Shown here: positions 34,375-43,955 of the stretch, in pieces
Numbering within the stretch: position 1 is the stretch's first letter
Layout: every line of letters starts with the position of its first letter
Assembly (NCBI RefSeq): GCF_024112395.2
Contig: NZ_CP078013.2
Coordinates: 2,852,001 to 2,916,000, forward strand
Direction: 5' to 3'
Length of the DNA stretch: 64,000 bases
From: Pseudomonas pergaminensis
Lineage (GTDB): Bacteria > Pseudomonadota > Gammaproteobacteria > Pseudomonadales > Pseudomonadaceae
Position numbers and translations under genes: made by a program
The notes under the pieces: generated by a model
Database searches by the model: none
Told to the model about the DNA's origin: nothing
The model's input: the letters and a program-made list of their open reading frames with translations, nothing else

Positions 34375-37041
34375 ATGAACGGTTTCACACGTGCAGTGAC
34401 TGATCAGCAAGAACTGGATGAATGGCGCGACGCCCTGGCATCGCTGGTCGCCAATGCCGGCCCGGCGCGGGCGCGACAGATCCTCGACCTGCTGGCCGAA
34501 GACGCCAGCGCTGCGCACATCGACTGGAAACCGCGCCACGGCACGCCGTACATCAATAGCATCAGCGTGGAGCAGCAACCGGCGTTCCCCGGCGACCTCG
34601 CCACCGAAGAGCGCCTGGCCTCGCTGGTACGCTGGAATGCGCTGGCCATGGTGGTGCGCGCCAACCAGGCCTACGGTGAACTCGGTGGGCATATCGCCAG
34701 TTATGCCAGCGCGGCGGATTTGTTCGAAGTGGGCTTCAACCACTTTTTTCGTGCCCGGCACGATGGGTTTGGCGGCGACCTGGTGTTCTACCAGCCGCAT
34801 TCCGCCCCCGGCATTTATGCCCGTGCGTTTCTTGAGGGGCGCTTGAGCGAAAACGACCTGGCCCACTACCGCCAGGAGATCGGTGGGCCGGCCGTCGGCG
34901 CACGTGGCCTGTCGAGCTACCCGCACCCATGGCTGATGCCGGACTTCTGGCAGTTCCCCACCGGGTCCATGGGCATTGGTCCGATCAGTTCGATTTTCCA
35001 GGCGCGCTTCATGCGCTACCTGCAGCATCGCGGCTTGCAGGACACCACCGACCGCCACGTCTGGGGCGTATTCGGCGACGGCGAGATGGACGAACCGGAA
35101 AGCATGTCAGCCCTGACCCTGGCCGCCCGCGAAGGCCTGGACAACCTCACTTGGGTGGTCAACTGCAACCTGCAACGCCTTGACGGCCCGGTGCGTGGCA
35201 ACGGGCGCATCATCGATGAACTGGAAGCCTTGTTTGCCGGCGCGGGCTGGAACGTGATCAAGCTGGTCTGGGGCTCGGACTGGGACGCCTTGCTGGCCAA
35301 GGACACGGACGGCGTGCTGGCCGAGACGTTGTCCAACACCGTCGACGGCCAATTCCAGACCTTCGCCGCCAAGGACGGCGCCTACAACCGCCAGCACTTC
35401 TTCGGCCAGAGTGAATCGCTGGCCCGGCTGGTCGAGGGCATGAGCGATGAGCAGATCGACCGCCTCAAGCGTGGCGGCCACGACATGGTCAAGATCCACG
35501 CGGCCTATCACGCGGCGCGTCGGGTCAAGGGCAAGCCCACGGTGATCCTGGCCCAGACCAAAAAGGGTTTCGGCATGGGCGAAGCCGGGCAGGGCAAGAT
35601 GACCACCCACCAGCAGAAGAAACTCGACCGCGACGCGTTGATCGCCTTCCGCAATCGCTTCCAATTGCCGCTGAGCGATGAACAGACCGAATCCCTGAAC
35701 TTCTTCAAACCCGCGCCGGACAGCCTGGAATTACGCTACCTGCACCAGCGGCGCCAGGCGTTGGGCGGCTATGTGCCCAGCCGCAGCCCGGTCGCCGCGC
35801 CCGTGAGTGTGCCGGCGGTGTCGGGCTACGCCGGTTTTGCCACCGCCGCCGACGGCAAGGAAATGTCCACCACCATGGCCTTTGTGCGCATGCTCACCAA
35901 CCTGCTCAAGGACAAAGCCCTGGGCCCGCGCATCGTGCCCATCGTCGCCGATGAAGCGCGCACCTTTGGCATGGCCAACCTGTTCAAGCAGATCGGCATT
36001 TATTCCAGCGTCGGCCAGCGTTACGAGCCGGAAGACATCGGCTCGATCCTCAGCTACCGCGAAGCCACCGACGGGCAAATCCTGGAGGAGGGTATCAGCG
36101 AAGCCAGCGCCATCAGCTCCTGGGTTGCGGCGGCCACCAGTTACTCGGTGCATGGCCTACGCATGTTGCCGTTCTACATCTATTACTCGATGTTCGGCTT
36201 CCAGCGCGTGGGCGACCTGATCTGGGCCGCCGCCGACCAGCGCGCCCGTGGCTTCCTGCTCGGCGCCACCGCCGGGCGCACCACCCTGGGCGGCGAAGGC
36301 TTGCAGCATCAGGACGGCAGCAGCCATCTCACCGCCGCCACCGTGCCCAATTGCCGCGCCTACGACCCGGCGTTCGCCGGGGAATTCGCGGTGATCCTCG
36401 ACCACGGCATGCGCCAGATGCTGGAGCATGATGTGGACGAGTTTTACTACGTGACGCTGATGAACGAAAACTACCCGCAGCCCAGCCTGCCAGACGGGGT
36501 TGAAGCAGCGATCATCAAAGGCATGTACCGCCTGCAAGGCACCGCCGACGCCCAGGTGCGCCTGCTGGGTTCCGGCACGCTGGTGCGTGAGGCCCAGGCA
36601 GCTGCGCAGTTGCTGGCGGAGGACTGGCAGGTGGCGAGCGAGGTGTTCAGTGTCACCAGTTTCAGCGAACTGGCACGGGACGCACGGGAGGTGGAGCGGT
36701 GGAATCGCTTGCATCCGCAGGCGGTCGCACGGGTTAGTCATGTGAATGAGTGCCTGCCCAGCGGCGCGCCGGTGGTGGCGGTGTCCGACTATGTGCGGGC
36801 AGTGCCGCAGATGATCGGCTCGTACCTGGATTCGCGCTACACGGTACTGGGCACCGATGGTTTTGGCCGCAGTGATACGCGGGCGGCGTTGCGGGATTTC
36901 TTCGAGGTGGATCGCCATCACCTGGTGCTGGCAGCGCTGACGGCGCTGGTGGAGCAGGGCAGCCTGCCGCCGCAGGTGTGCCAACAGGCGATCGAACGCT
37001 ATGGCCTGCAAGCAGAACGCGAAGCCTCCTGGACGCGCTGA
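34375..37041 (+). CDS. Homodimeric 2-oxo-acid dehydrogenase E1 (AceE / MdeB-like), orphan
   Basis: An 888-residue thiamine-diphosphate enzyme of the AceE type that decarboxylates a 2-oxo acid and acylates an E2 lipoyl domain. The ThDP motif starts GDGEMDEPES and ends VNCNLQRLDG; GEGLQHQDGSS and the His-rich active-site loop are also present. It starts MNGFTRAV behind GGAG. No E2 (aceF) or E3 is near, so it is not the main pyruvate dehydrogenase operon. Length and isolation fit MdeB, the 2-oxobutyrate E1 that accompanies methionine gamma-lyase in P. putida, but no mdeA is adjacent. Substrate pyruvate or 2-oxobutyrate; undecided. Confidence 0.85.
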   Translation: MNGFTRAVTDQQELDEWRDALASLVANAGPARARQILDLLAEDASAAHIDWKPRHGTPYINSISVEQQPAFPGDLATEERLASLVRWNALAMVVRANQAYGELGGHIASYASAADLFEVGFNHFFRARHDGFGGDLVFYQPHSAPGIYARAFLEGRLSENDLAHYRQEIGGPAVGARGLSSYPHPWLMPDFWQFPTGSMGIGPISSIFQARFMRYLQHRGLQDTTDRHVWGVFGDGEMDEPESMSALTLAAREGLDNLTWVVNCNLQRLDGPVRGNGRIIDELEALFAGAGWNVIKLVWGSDWDALLAKDTDGVLAETLSNTVDGQFQTFAAKDGAYNRQHFFGQSESLARLVEGMSDEQIDRLKRGGHDMVKIHAAYHAARRVKGKPTVILAQTKKGFGMGEAGQGKMTTHQQKKLDRDALIAFRNRFQLPLSDEQTESLNFFKPAPDSLELRYLHQRRQALGGYVPSRSPVAAPVSVPAVSGYAGFATAADGKEMSTTMAFVRMLTNLLKDKALGPRIVPIVADEARTFGMANLFKQIGIYSSVGQRYEPEDIGSILSYREATDGQILEEGISEASAISSWVAAATSYSVHGLRMLPFYIYYSMFGFQRVGDLIWAAADQRARGFLLGATAGRTTLGGEGLQHQDGSSHLTAATVPNCRAYDPAFAGEFAVILDHGMRQMLEHDVDEFYYVTLMNENYPQPSLPDGVEAAIIKGMYRLQGTADAQVRLLGSGTLVREAQAAAQLLAEDWQVASEVFSVTSFSELARDAREVERWNRLHPQAVARVSHVNECLPSGAPVVAVSDYVRAVPQMIGSYLDSRYTVLGTDGFGRSDTRAALRDFFEVDRHHLVLAALTALVEQGSLPPQVCQQAIERYGLQAEREASWTR

Positions 37042-37056
37042 CTGGCGCACATCCAA

Positions 37057-37148
37057 ATGTGGGAGCGGGCTTGCTCGCGAATGCAGTGGCTCAGGCAACA
37101 GATGTATTGACGGGCTCACTGATTTCGCGAGCAAGCCCGCTCCCACAT
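37057..37148. repeat. REP-type inverted repeat
   Basis: ATGTGGGAGCGGGCTTGCTC-GCGAA at the left pairs with TTCGC-GAGCAAGCCCGCTCCCACAT at the right, with a loop of ~40 bases, between the convergent E1 and DUF1289 genes. Confidence 0.9.
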
Positions 37149-37164
37149 GGAGCTTGTGGTGTTT

Positions 37165-37653
37165 TTAGACAGTGGCGATCAGGGCGGGCCCGAACGCTTC
37201 CTTCAGGAAGCCGGGGGCGATGTACCGTTCGTAATGCGCTTCGGACAAGAGGAAGAACTCCCGGTCAATCGCATCACGCAAATCCGCCAGGCTGCGCTCA
37301 CGAAACTCCGGCAGCAATGCCAGCCCATACGCATCCAGCTTGGAGATCACCCGCGCGCCCCGTGCGATTAACTGGTAGGCCCAGCAATACGGGGACTGGT
37401 GCGGCATAAAGCGGATCTTGCGATTTTCCAGTTGCTGGCGCAGCAGGTGCGCGTCAAACACCTCCAGCTTGCTGGCCATCACCTGCACCAGCAAGTGCTC
37501 CAGGCGCAGCCACACTGCCTGTTTTTCCTCGGCGTTGTAGCCGTTCCACTGGATCACTTCGTGGTGGTAACGCTTGCAACCCCGACAGACCAGGTCCCCG
37601 TAAACGGTGGAGCACAGGCCGACGCAGGGGGTTTTGATGGTTTGATTGGGCAT
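37165..37653 (-). CDS. DUF1289-domain protein
   Basis: A 162-residue protein starting MPNQTIKTPCVGLCSTVYG. The first ~50 residues are a DUF1289 module with a four-cysteine pattern, CVGLCSTVYGDLVCRGCKR, probably a small metal site. The C-terminal ~110 residues are helical and charged and not recognised. It lies between two REPs downstream of nrdB on the same strand, 151 bases away, so co-transcription with nrdB is possible but not strongly indicated. Function unknown. Confidence 0.78.
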   Translation of the reverse strand: MPNQTIKTPCVGLCSTVYGDLVCRGCKRYHHEVIQWNGYNAEEKQAVWLRLEHLLVQVMASKLEVFDAHLLRQQLENRKIRFMPHQSPYCWAYQLIARGARVISKLDAYGLALLPEFRERSLADLRDAIDREFFLLSEAHYERYIAPGFLKEAFGPALIATV

Positions 37654-37694
37654 AAGTGGCAATTTGCAAAGTCTGTAAAACACCGCAGACCCAA

Positions 37695-37784
37695 TGTGGG
37701 AGCGGGCTTGCTCGCGAATGCAGAGTGTCAGTTGATAAATCTGGTAACTGATACACCGCTTTCGCGAGCAAGCCCGCTCCCACA
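37695..37784. repeat. REP-type inverted repeat
   Basis: TGTGGGAGCGGGCTTGCTCG-CGAA at the left pairs with TTCG-CGAGCAAGCCCGCTCCCACA at the right, nearly identical in sequence to the REP at 37057-37148; it sits just after the nrdB stop. Confidence 0.9.
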
Positions 37785-37803
37785 GTTAGGTCTGTGTCGT
37801 TGA

Positions 37804-39054
37804 TTAATCCCAGCTCAGCGCGCCGCCAGTCTGGTATTCGATTACACGGGTTTCGAAGAAGTTTTTCTCTTTCTTCAAGTCCATGATCTCGCTCATCCAC
37901 GGGAACGGGTTAGTCGTCCCCGGATACTCTTCCTTCAAGCCAATCTGCGACAGACGACGGTTGGCGATGAACTTGAGGTAATCCTCCATCATCGCCGCGT
38001 TCATCCCCAGCACGCCGCGCGGCATGGTGTCGCGCGCGTATTCGATCTCCAGTTGAGTCCCTTGCAGGATCATCTGGGTCGCTTCTTCCTTCATCTCGGC
38101 ATCCCACAGGTGTGGGTTTTCGATCTTGATCTGGTTGATCACGTCGATACCGAAGTTCAGGTGCATCGACTCGTCACGCAGGATGTACTGGAACTGCTCG
38201 GCGACGCCGGTCATTTTGTTGCGACGGCCCATGGACAGGATCTGGGTGAAGCCGCAGTAGAAGAAGATGCCTTCCAGGACGCAGTAGTAGGCGACCAGGT
38301 TGCGCAGCAGCTCTTTGTCGGTCTCGACGGTGCCGGTTTCGAACTTCGGATCGGAGATCGAACGGGTGTACTTCAGGCCCCAGGCGGCCTTTTTGGCGAC
38401 CGATGGGATCTCGTGGTACATGTTGAAGATCTCGCCTTCATCCATGGCCAACGATTCGATGCAGTACTGGTAGGCGTGGGTGTGGATCGCTTCCTCGAAG
38501 GCCTGGCGCAGGATGTACTGGCGGCACTCCGGGTTGGTGATCAGGCGGTACACGGCCAGCACCAGGTTATTGGCGACCAGGGAGTCGGCGGTGGAGAAGA
38601 AGCCGAGGTTGCGCATGACGATGCGACGTTCGTCGTCGGTCAGGCCTTCGGGGTTTTTCCACAGCGCGATGTCGGCGGTCATGTTGACCTCTTGCGGCAT
38701 CCAGTGGTTGGCGCAGCCGTCGAGGTACTTTTGCCAGGCCCAGTCGTACTTGAAGGGTACGAGCTGGTTGAGGTCGGCGCGGCAGTTGATCATGCGCTTT
38801 TCGTCAACGGCGACACGGGCGGCGGAGCCTTCCAGCTCGGCGAGGCCTTCGGCGACGTCGAGTTTGTCGAGGGCGGCCTTGGCGCGGATGATCGCGGCGG
38901 AGTCGTTGGCGGTCACGTTACGGGCTTCCAGCGCAGCGGCGGCGCCGGCACCGTCGAGACGGTCCATGTTGGCTTCACTGGCGTGGCCGGCGTTGGCGCC
39001 CTTGATCACCGCTGCACCGGTGTCTTCGTTGTCGACTTCATCCCAACTCAGCAT
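37804..39054 (-). CDS. nrdB: Class Ia ribonucleotide reductase beta subunit NrdB
   Basis: A 416-residue diiron-tyrosyl radical subunit of aerobic ribonucleotide reductase. The N-terminus ([11 protein letters not shown]) has a ~60-residue extension before the R2 fold. Iron ligands appear in [16 protein letters not shown] (Glu, His) and in [11 protein letters not shown] (Glu, His). The C-terminus ends [10 protein letters not shown], the docking tail for NrdA. AGGAAGGAG precedes the start. nrdA is not adjacent; the genes upstream and downstream are unrelated, yet two NrdR boxes lie upstream, so nrdB is regulated as its own unit. Confidence 0.95.
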   Translation of the reverse strand: MLSWDEVDNEDTGAAVIKGANAGHASEANMDRLDGAGAAAALEARNVTANDSAAIIRAKAALDKLDVAEGLAELEGSAARVAVDEKRMINCRADLNQLVPFKYDWAWQKYLDGCANHWMPQEVNMTADIALWKNPEGLTDDERRIVMRNLGFFSTADSLVANNLVLAVYRLITNPECRQYILRQAFEEAIHTHAYQYCIESLAMDEGEIFNMYHEIPSVAKKAAWGLKYTRSISDPKFETGTVETDKELLRNLVAYYCVLEGIFFYCGFTQILSMGRRNKMTGVAEQFQYILRDESMHLNFGIDVINQIKIENPHLWDAEMKEEATQMILQGTQLEIEYARDTMPRGVLGMNAAMMEDYLKFIANRRLSQIGLKEEYPGTTNPFPWMSEIMDLKKEKNFFETRVIEYQTGGALSWD

Positions 39055-39172
39055 TGAAATACTCCTTCCTGGTCTGTTCTGACGGCGTGTGAACCCGTCC
39101 AAAAATATGCAATTTGCAGGCTACTAGGCATTGAAATACTGCGCGTAGTGTGGTCGGTAAATATCGATTCTG

Positions 39173-39188
39173 CACACTATGTAGTGGT
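39173..39188. promoter_or_regulatory. NrdR box 1
   Basis: CACACTATGTAGTGGT contains perfect 5-bp arms CACTA/TAGTG around TG and fits the NrdR consensus (acaCwATATwwGtgt type). It lies ~120 bases upstream of the nrdB start. Its centre is 32 bases from the second box, three helical turns, the usual tandem spacing. Confidence 0.8.
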
Positions 39189-39204
39189 CTGTTCTGTTTG
39201 TTGG

Positions 39205-39220
39205 CACACTATATGGTGTG
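39205..39220. promoter_or_regulatory. NrdR box 2
   Basis: CACACTATATGGTGTG has 5-bp arms CACAC/GTGTG around an AT-rich centre. It matches the NrdR consensus closely and pairs with box 1 at a 32-base centre spacing. NrdR with ATP/dATP would repress here. The rest of the 39055-39375 gap holds the nrdB promoter and the leader of fae; no other gene is seen. Confidence 0.82.
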
Positions 39221-39375
39221 TAACTACGATGGTCAACGCACAAGACCGCCGCCGATGTCGCAGGGGTATGAGCAAAACTCACAGCCCCATGACTTTTAAT
39301 GGTTACGCCCGCCCTCAGCGCCAGTGCTAAAAATTTGCCAACCAGCTCCCCATAACAACAAAGAGCGTTTGCGCA

Positions 39376-39888
39376 ATGAAAACACTGGATCTCTACATCG
39401 GCGAAGGTTTCGAAGGCCCGGGCGTCAACGCGGCCCATATCAACATCCTGATCGGTCCACGCAACGGCCCGGCCGGCCAGGCGTTCGCCAACAGCCTCGC
39501 TTCCCCCAGCCAGGGACATTGCCCGTTCATGGTAATTGCCCAGCCGAACATCCCGGTCAAGCCCATGACCCTGTATGTCAACAAGGCCGCAATCAGCAGC
39601 GACCTGCACGGCAACGCCACCTGGGGCGCGTCCCAGGCCGGCATCGCCAAGGCGGTGCTTGAAGCCTTGCTCGACGGCACCTTGCCGGCCGAGGCCGAAG
39701 ACGAGTGGGCCATTGTCACCGCCAACTGGGTCAACCCCGCCTGCGATGACCTCGACGCCGTCTACCTGAACAACTACAACGCCTGCCGCACCGCGATCCG
39801 TGCCGCCCTGACCGGCACGCCGTTCACCGCGCAACTGGCGGATGTGGTCAACCACATCAGCAACCCTTTCTACACGCCCAAGGCCTGA
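39376..39888 (+). CDS. Formaldehyde-activating enzyme homologue (Fae family)
   Basis: A 170-residue cytosolic protein with strong Fae features: GEGFEGPGVNAAHINILIGP matches the family's opening, where the His of the AHI motif is the catalytic base, followed by FMVIAQPNIPVKPMTLYVNK and the AQ/SQAGIAKAV helix. Fae accelerates condensation of formaldehyde with tetrahydromethanopterin; pseudomonads are not expected to make that cofactor, so the partner is unknown. The C-terminal third differs from methylotroph Fae. It starts a tight set with an aldo/keto reductase (10 bases on) and an aldehyde dehydrogenase. It starts 155 bases after the second NrdR box, read away from nrdB. Confidence 0.82.
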   Translation: MKTLDLYIGEGFEGPGVNAAHINILIGPRNGPAGQAFANSLASPSQGHCPFMVIAQPNIPVKPMTLYVNKAAISSDLHGNATWGASQAGIAKAVLEALLDGTLPAEAEDEWAIVTANWVNPACDDLDAVYLNNYNACRTAIRAALTGTPFTAQLADVVNHISNPFYTPKA

Positions 39889-39898
39889 GGAGATTCCC

Positions 39899-40933
39899 AT
39901 GCAATACGTTCGTTTGGGCAATTCCGGCCTGCAAGTCTCGCGCCTGTGCCTGGGCACCATGAACATGGGCACCCCGGATTGGAAACCGTGGATCTTCGAC
40001 GAAAAGCAAAGTGAGCCCATCGTCGCCCACGCGCTGGACAACGGTGTCAACTTCATCGACCTGGCCGACTTCTATTCCGCCGGCGTCGGCGAGGAAGTGG
40101 TAGGGCGCATCCTCAAGCGCGTGGCGCGGCGTGACGACATCGTGGTCACCACCAAGGTCGGCTACGGCACCCGCAGCGGTATCAACGCCAGCGGGCATTC
40201 GCGCAAGCACATCATGGACAGCATCGACGCGTCCCTGAGCCGCCTGGGCATGGATTACGTCGACGTGTTCATGTTGCATTACTTCGACGTGAACACCCCC
40301 GTGGAAGAAACCATGAGCGCATTGAACGACATCGTGCGTTCCGGCAAGGCGCGCTACATCGGCGTGTCGACCATGCTCACCGGCCAGTTGGCGAAAATCC
40401 TCATGGCCTGCGAGCGCAATGGCTGGGTCAAGCCGATCAATATGCAGCTGCAACTGAATTGCGCCTACCGCGAAGAAGAGCGCGAGATGATCCCGTTCTG
40501 CCGCGACCAGGGCCTGGGCGTCTCGGTGTTCAGCCCGCTGGCCCGTGGCTTGCTTACCGGCGAGGTGCAATCGACCCGCAACCAGACCGACTTCTTCACC
40601 CAGCAGATGTACAGCGACCAGGCCTCGTTCGACATCGCCCACTCGGTGCAACGCGTGGCCCGCGGCCGTGGCGTCTCCAACGCACAGATCGCCCAGGCCT
40701 GGGTCGCCAACCACCCAGGCGTCGATGTGATGCTGGTCGGTGCCGACACCACCGAGCAATTCGACAGCGCCCTGGCAGCCCTCGACACCCAACTGGATGC
40801 CGAGGAGCTGCACGAGCTGGAACGCAACTACACCCCGTGCGATGTGATCAACGACTACACCGCCGGCAAGCGCATCCTGCGTGCGGCCCGCCCGGGCCTG
40901 GACCGTTTCAACCTGATCGAGGCCGTGGCATGA
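39899..40933 (+). CDS. Aldo/keto reductase (YajO/IolS-like)
   Basis: A 344-residue (beta/alpha)8 NADPH-dependent reductase. The tetrad is visible: Asp and Tyr in FIDLADFYSAGVGEE, Lys in VVTTKVGYG, His in DVFMLHYFD. The cofactor side shows STMLTGQ and the later NAQIAQAWV segment. The N-terminus MQYVRLGNSGLQVSRLCLG is the standard AKR opening. GAGGAGAT precedes the start. It is translationally close to fae and overlaps the ALDH start by four bases (ATGA), so the three proteins are probably made together. It would reduce an aldehyde/ketone or oxidise a sugar alcohol; the substrate is unknown. Confidence 0.9.
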   Translation: MQYVRLGNSGLQVSRLCLGTMNMGTPDWKPWIFDEKQSEPIVAHALDNGVNFIDLADFYSAGVGEEVVGRILKRVARRDDIVVTTKVGYGTRSGINASGHSRKHIMDSIDASLSRLGMDYVDVFMLHYFDVNTPVEETMSALNDIVRSGKARYIGVSTMLTGQLAKILMACERNGWVKPINMQLQLNCAYREEEREMIPFCRDQGLGVSVFSPLARGLLTGEVQSTRNQTDFFTQQMYSDQASFDIAHSVQRVARGRGVSNAQIAQAWVANHPGVDVMLVGADTTEQFDSALAALDTQLDAEELHELERNYTPCDVINDYTAGKRILRAARPGLDRFNLIEAVA

Positions 40934-42363
40934 ACCCGCTGATCCGCAATGGCAACTACATCGATGGCCAATGGTCGAGCGGTGGGCCGACCTACCCGGT
41001 GCTTAACCCGGCCAATGGCGCGCTGATTACTGAGGTACAGCGCGCCACCGCCGAAGAAACCAACCTGGCCATCGACGCCGCCAACCGCGCGTTGCCGGCC
41101 TGGCGCAAGCTCACCGCCAAGGAACGCAGCCAGCGCCTCAAGCGCTGGAGCGAGCTGATGCTCAGCAACCAGCAGGACCTGGCGCACCTGCTCAGCCTGG
41201 AACAGGGCAAGCCGCTGGCCGAGGCCATGGGCGAAGTGGTCTACGCCGCGAGCTTCCTGGAGTGGTTCGGCGAAGAAGCCAAGCGCGCCTATGGTGACGT
41301 GATCCCGAGCCACAAGGCGGATGCACGCATCATCGTGGTCAAGGAAGCCATCGGTGTGGTCGCGGCGATCACACCGTGGAACTTCCCCCTGGCCATGGTC
41401 ACCCGCAAGGTCGGCCCGGCGCTGGCGGCGGGGTGCACCATGATCCTCAAGCCATCGGAAGAGACGCCCTTGTCGGCGTTTGCCCTGGCGGTGCTGGCCG
41501 AACAGGCGGGAATTCCGGCCGGCGTCTTCAACATCGTCTCCGGCGACGCCGTGGCGATTGGCGGTGCGCTGCAAGCCTCCAGCGTGGTGCGCAAGCTGTC
41601 GTTCACCGGTTCCACCCGCACCGGCAAGCTGCTGATGCGCCAGGCGGCCGACACGCTGAAAAAGGTCTCCCTGGAGCTGGGCGGCAACGCGCCGTTTATC
41701 GTGTTTGACGACGCCGACCTCGACGCCGCCGTCAAAGGCGCCATGGCCTCCAAATTCCGCAACACCGGGCAGACTTGTGTGTGCGTCAACCGCTTCTTTA
41801 TCCAGGACGACGTGTACGAGGCCTTCACCCGCAAACTGGCAGAGGCAGTGGGCGCCATGCGGGTCGGCAGCGCCCTGGACGGCGACACCGAGCAAGGCCC
41901 ACTGATCAACGCCGCCGCCCTGGCCAAGGTCGAAGCCCATGTCGGTGATGCCCTGGAGAAGGGCGCGAAGCTGCTGTGCGGCGGCCGTCGCCATGCCTTG
42001 GGCGGCACCTTCTTCGAACCGACCATCCTCACCGAGGCCCACGGCGACATGCTCATCGCCCAGGAAGAAACCTTTGGCCCGGTGGCCGCGTGCTTCCGGT
42101 TCAAGGACGAAGCCGACGTGCTGCAACGCGCCAATGACACGCCGTTCGGTTTGTCCGCCTACTTCTACAGCCGCGACATCGGCCGCGTGTGGCGCATGGC
42201 CGAAGGCCTGGAAGCCGGCATGGTCGGTATCAACGAAGGGATCATCTCCACCGAAGTCGCGCCGTTTGGCGGCATCAAGGAATCCGGCCTGGGCCGCGAA
42301 GGCTCCAAGTACGGATTGGATGACTACCTGGAGATCAAGTACCTGCTGATGGGCGGCCTCTAA
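40930..42363 (+). CDS. NAD(P)-dependent aldehyde dehydrogenase, GabD-like
   Basis: A 477-residue ALDH close to succinate-semialdehyde dehydrogenase. It has the cofactor loop ITPWNFPLAMVTRKVGPA, FTGSTRTGK, the general base Glu in LELGGNAPF and the nucleophile Cys in NTGQTCVCVNR; the C-terminal EVAPFGGIKESGLGREGS is typical of GabD-type enzymes. Start ATG at 40930 overlaps the reductase stop. Given the Fae context, its aldehyde could come from the same substrate; true GabD function is not implied since gabT is absent. Confidence 0.9.
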   Translation: MNPLIRNGNYIDGQWSSGGPTYPVLNPANGALITEVQRATAEETNLAIDAANRALPAWRKLTAKERSQRLKRWSELMLSNQQDLAHLLSLEQGKPLAEAMGEVVYAASFLEWFGEEAKRAYGDVIPSHKADARIIVVKEAIGVVAAITPWNFPLAMVTRKVGPALAAGCTMILKPSEETPLSAFALAVLAEQAGIPAGVFNIVSGDAVAIGGALQASSVVRKLSFTGSTRTGKLLMRQAADTLKKVSLELGGNAPFIVFDDADLDAAVKGAMASKFRNTGQTCVCVNRFFIQDDVYEAFTRKLAEAVGAMRVGSALDGDTEQGPLINAAALAKVEAHVGDALEKGAKLLCGGRRHALGGTFFEPTILTEAHGDMLIAQEETFGPVAACFRFKDEADVLQRANDTPFGLSAYFYSRDIGRVWRMAEGLEAGMVGINEGIISTEVAPFGGIKESGLGREGSKYGLDDYLEIKYLLMGGL

Positions 42364-42380
42364 TCCGCTGTGATTTTGCT

Positions 42381-42512
42381 GTGGTGAGCGGGCTTGCCCC
42401 GCGCAGGGGCGCGAAGCGGCCCTCATTCAGACAACTCAGTCATCCAGCCAGGCTTCATTGGCAGGTTTTGGGGCTGCTGCGCGGCCCAGCGCGGGGCAAG
42501 CCCGCTCACCAC
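42381..42512. repeat. Long REP-type inverted repeat
   Basis: GTGGTGAGCGGGCTTGCCCC-GCGC at the left and GCGC-GGGGCAAGCCCGCTCACCAC at the right are perfect inverted arms with a ~84-base loop. It separates the Fae/AKR/ALDH genes from the MFS gene. Confidence 0.9.
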
Positions 42513-42578
42513 AACATCCCGCTCGCTACAAAAGTTCGCTTTTCGTTACTCCGTCAAGAACAACAATAGGAGAACACC

Positions 42579-43955
42579 ATGACTGCTCAATCGATCAAAA
42601 TCGACGACCTGCCGATCGGCCGTTTTCACCTGAAAATCGCCGGCCTGACCTTCGGCGCGCATTTCACCGACGGCTATATCCTCGGCCTGATCGGTATCGC
42701 CTTCACCCTACTGAGCCCACAGATGCAACTCGATGCCTTCTGGCAAGGCCTGATCGGCGCCTCGGCCATGATCGGCCTGTTCCTGGGCAGTCTGTTTTTT
42801 GGCTGGATCTCCGACACCCTCGGTCGGCAAAAAATCTTCCTGGTCAGCTTTGTGCTGATCACCGTGGCCTCGGTCATGCAGTTCTACGCCGAAACGGCCA
42901 TGGGCCTGCTGCTTTGCCGCATCCTCATCGGCATTGGCCTGGGTGGCGACTTCAGCGTCGGCCACGCCATGCTGGCCGAGTTTTCACCGAAGAAACACCG
43001 CGGCGTGCTGCTCGGTTCGTTCAGCGTGATCTGGACCTTCGGCTATGTGGCCGCGACCTTTGTCGGCACCGCCATGCTCAGCCTGGGCGACGATGCCTGG
43101 CGCTGGATGCTGGCGTCGTCGGCAATACCCGCCGGCTTGATCCTGATCGCGCGCATCGGCACCCCGGAATCGCCGCGCTGGCTGGTCAACCGTGGGCGCA
43201 TCGCCGAGGCCCGCGCCATCGTCAAGAAACACCTTGGCGAGCACGTGGTGCTGGATGAAGAACCGTCGACCCAGGCCCGCTCTGGCTACGGCGTGCTGTT
43301 CAGCCGTGAATACCGCAAGCGTACCGCGTTCAATTGTTTGTTCTTCGTGTGCATCGTCATGCCGTATTTCGCGATCTATACCTTCCTGCCGTCGATCCTG
43401 CAGAAGATGGGGCTGTCCCAGGGCTTTGGCACCGAGTTGCTGCTTAACCTGCTGCTGATTGTCGGTGCGCTGATTGGTATCTGGTGCACGGTGAAGTTCT
43501 CGCGCCGGGGCTTCTTGATCAACGCGTTCATCATCCTTGCGGCGGCATTGTTTCTGTTGGCGGTGTTGCCGGGGAGCCTGGCGTGGTTGATGGTGCTGAC
43601 CTTCGGCATCTTTACCTTGGTGCTGTCGGCGGTGAGCAATCTGGTGGGGGTATTCCCGGCAGAAAGCTTCCCAACCGAAGTGCGCGCCAGTGGCATCGGC
43701 CTGGCCACGGCGGTCAGTCGCCTGGGCTCGGCGATCAGCACCTTCCTGTTGCCGGTGAGTGTGGCCGGGATCGGCTTGAGCCCGACCATGGGCATTCTCG
43801 CGGCGATCCTGGTATTTGGCGCGATCATTTCCTGGGCCTGGGCGCCAGAAACCAAGGCGTTGACCTTGAGCCAGGCGTGCAAGGCCGAGGCGCCCCCGGT
43901 GTCAGGGGTTGCTGACCTGGCCCAGCCACTGCGTAAACAACCGCACCTTGGATAA
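42579..43955 (+). CDS. MFS solute:H+ symporter (sugar/metabolite porter type)
   Basis: A 458-residue protein with ~12 hydrophobic helices. Sugar/metabolite-porter marks include DTLGRQKIF after helix 2, GIGLGGDFSVGHAMLAEFSP, the central ESPRWLVNRGR and EVRASGIGLAT. It opens MTAQSIKIDDLPIGRFHLKIA and is preceded by AGGAGA. It probably imports the substrate of the upstream Fae/AKR/ALDH set; a REP in between may adjust its level. The last 54 bases overlap the convergent LysR gene. Confidence 0.86.
   Translation: MTAQSIKIDDLPIGRFHLKIAGLTFGAHFTDGYILGLIGIAFTLLSPQMQLDAFWQGLIGASAMIGLFLGSLFFGWISDTLGRQKIFLVSFVLITVASVMQFYAETAMGLLLCRILIGIGLGGDFSVGHAMLAEFSPKKHRGVLLGSFSVIWTFGYVAATFVGTAMLSLGDDAWRWMLASSAIPAGLILIARIGTPESPRWLVNRGRIAEARAIVKKHLGEHVVLDEEPSTQARSGYGVLFSREYRKRTAFNCLFFVCIVMPYFAIYTFLPSILQKMGLSQGFGTELLLNLLLIVGALIGIWCTVKFSRRGFLINAFIILAAALFLLAVLPGSLAWLMVLTFGIFTLVLSAVSNLVGVFPAESFPTEVRASGIGLATAVSRLGSAISTFLLPVSVAGIGLSPTMGILAAILVFGAIISWAWAPETKALTLSQACKAEAPPVSGVADLAQPLRKQPHLG

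Noticed and set aside
40930..42363. Assigning the aldehyde dehydrogenase as gabD proper
   Set aside because: No gabT or GABA genes are nearby; the Fae/reductase context suggests another aldehyde.
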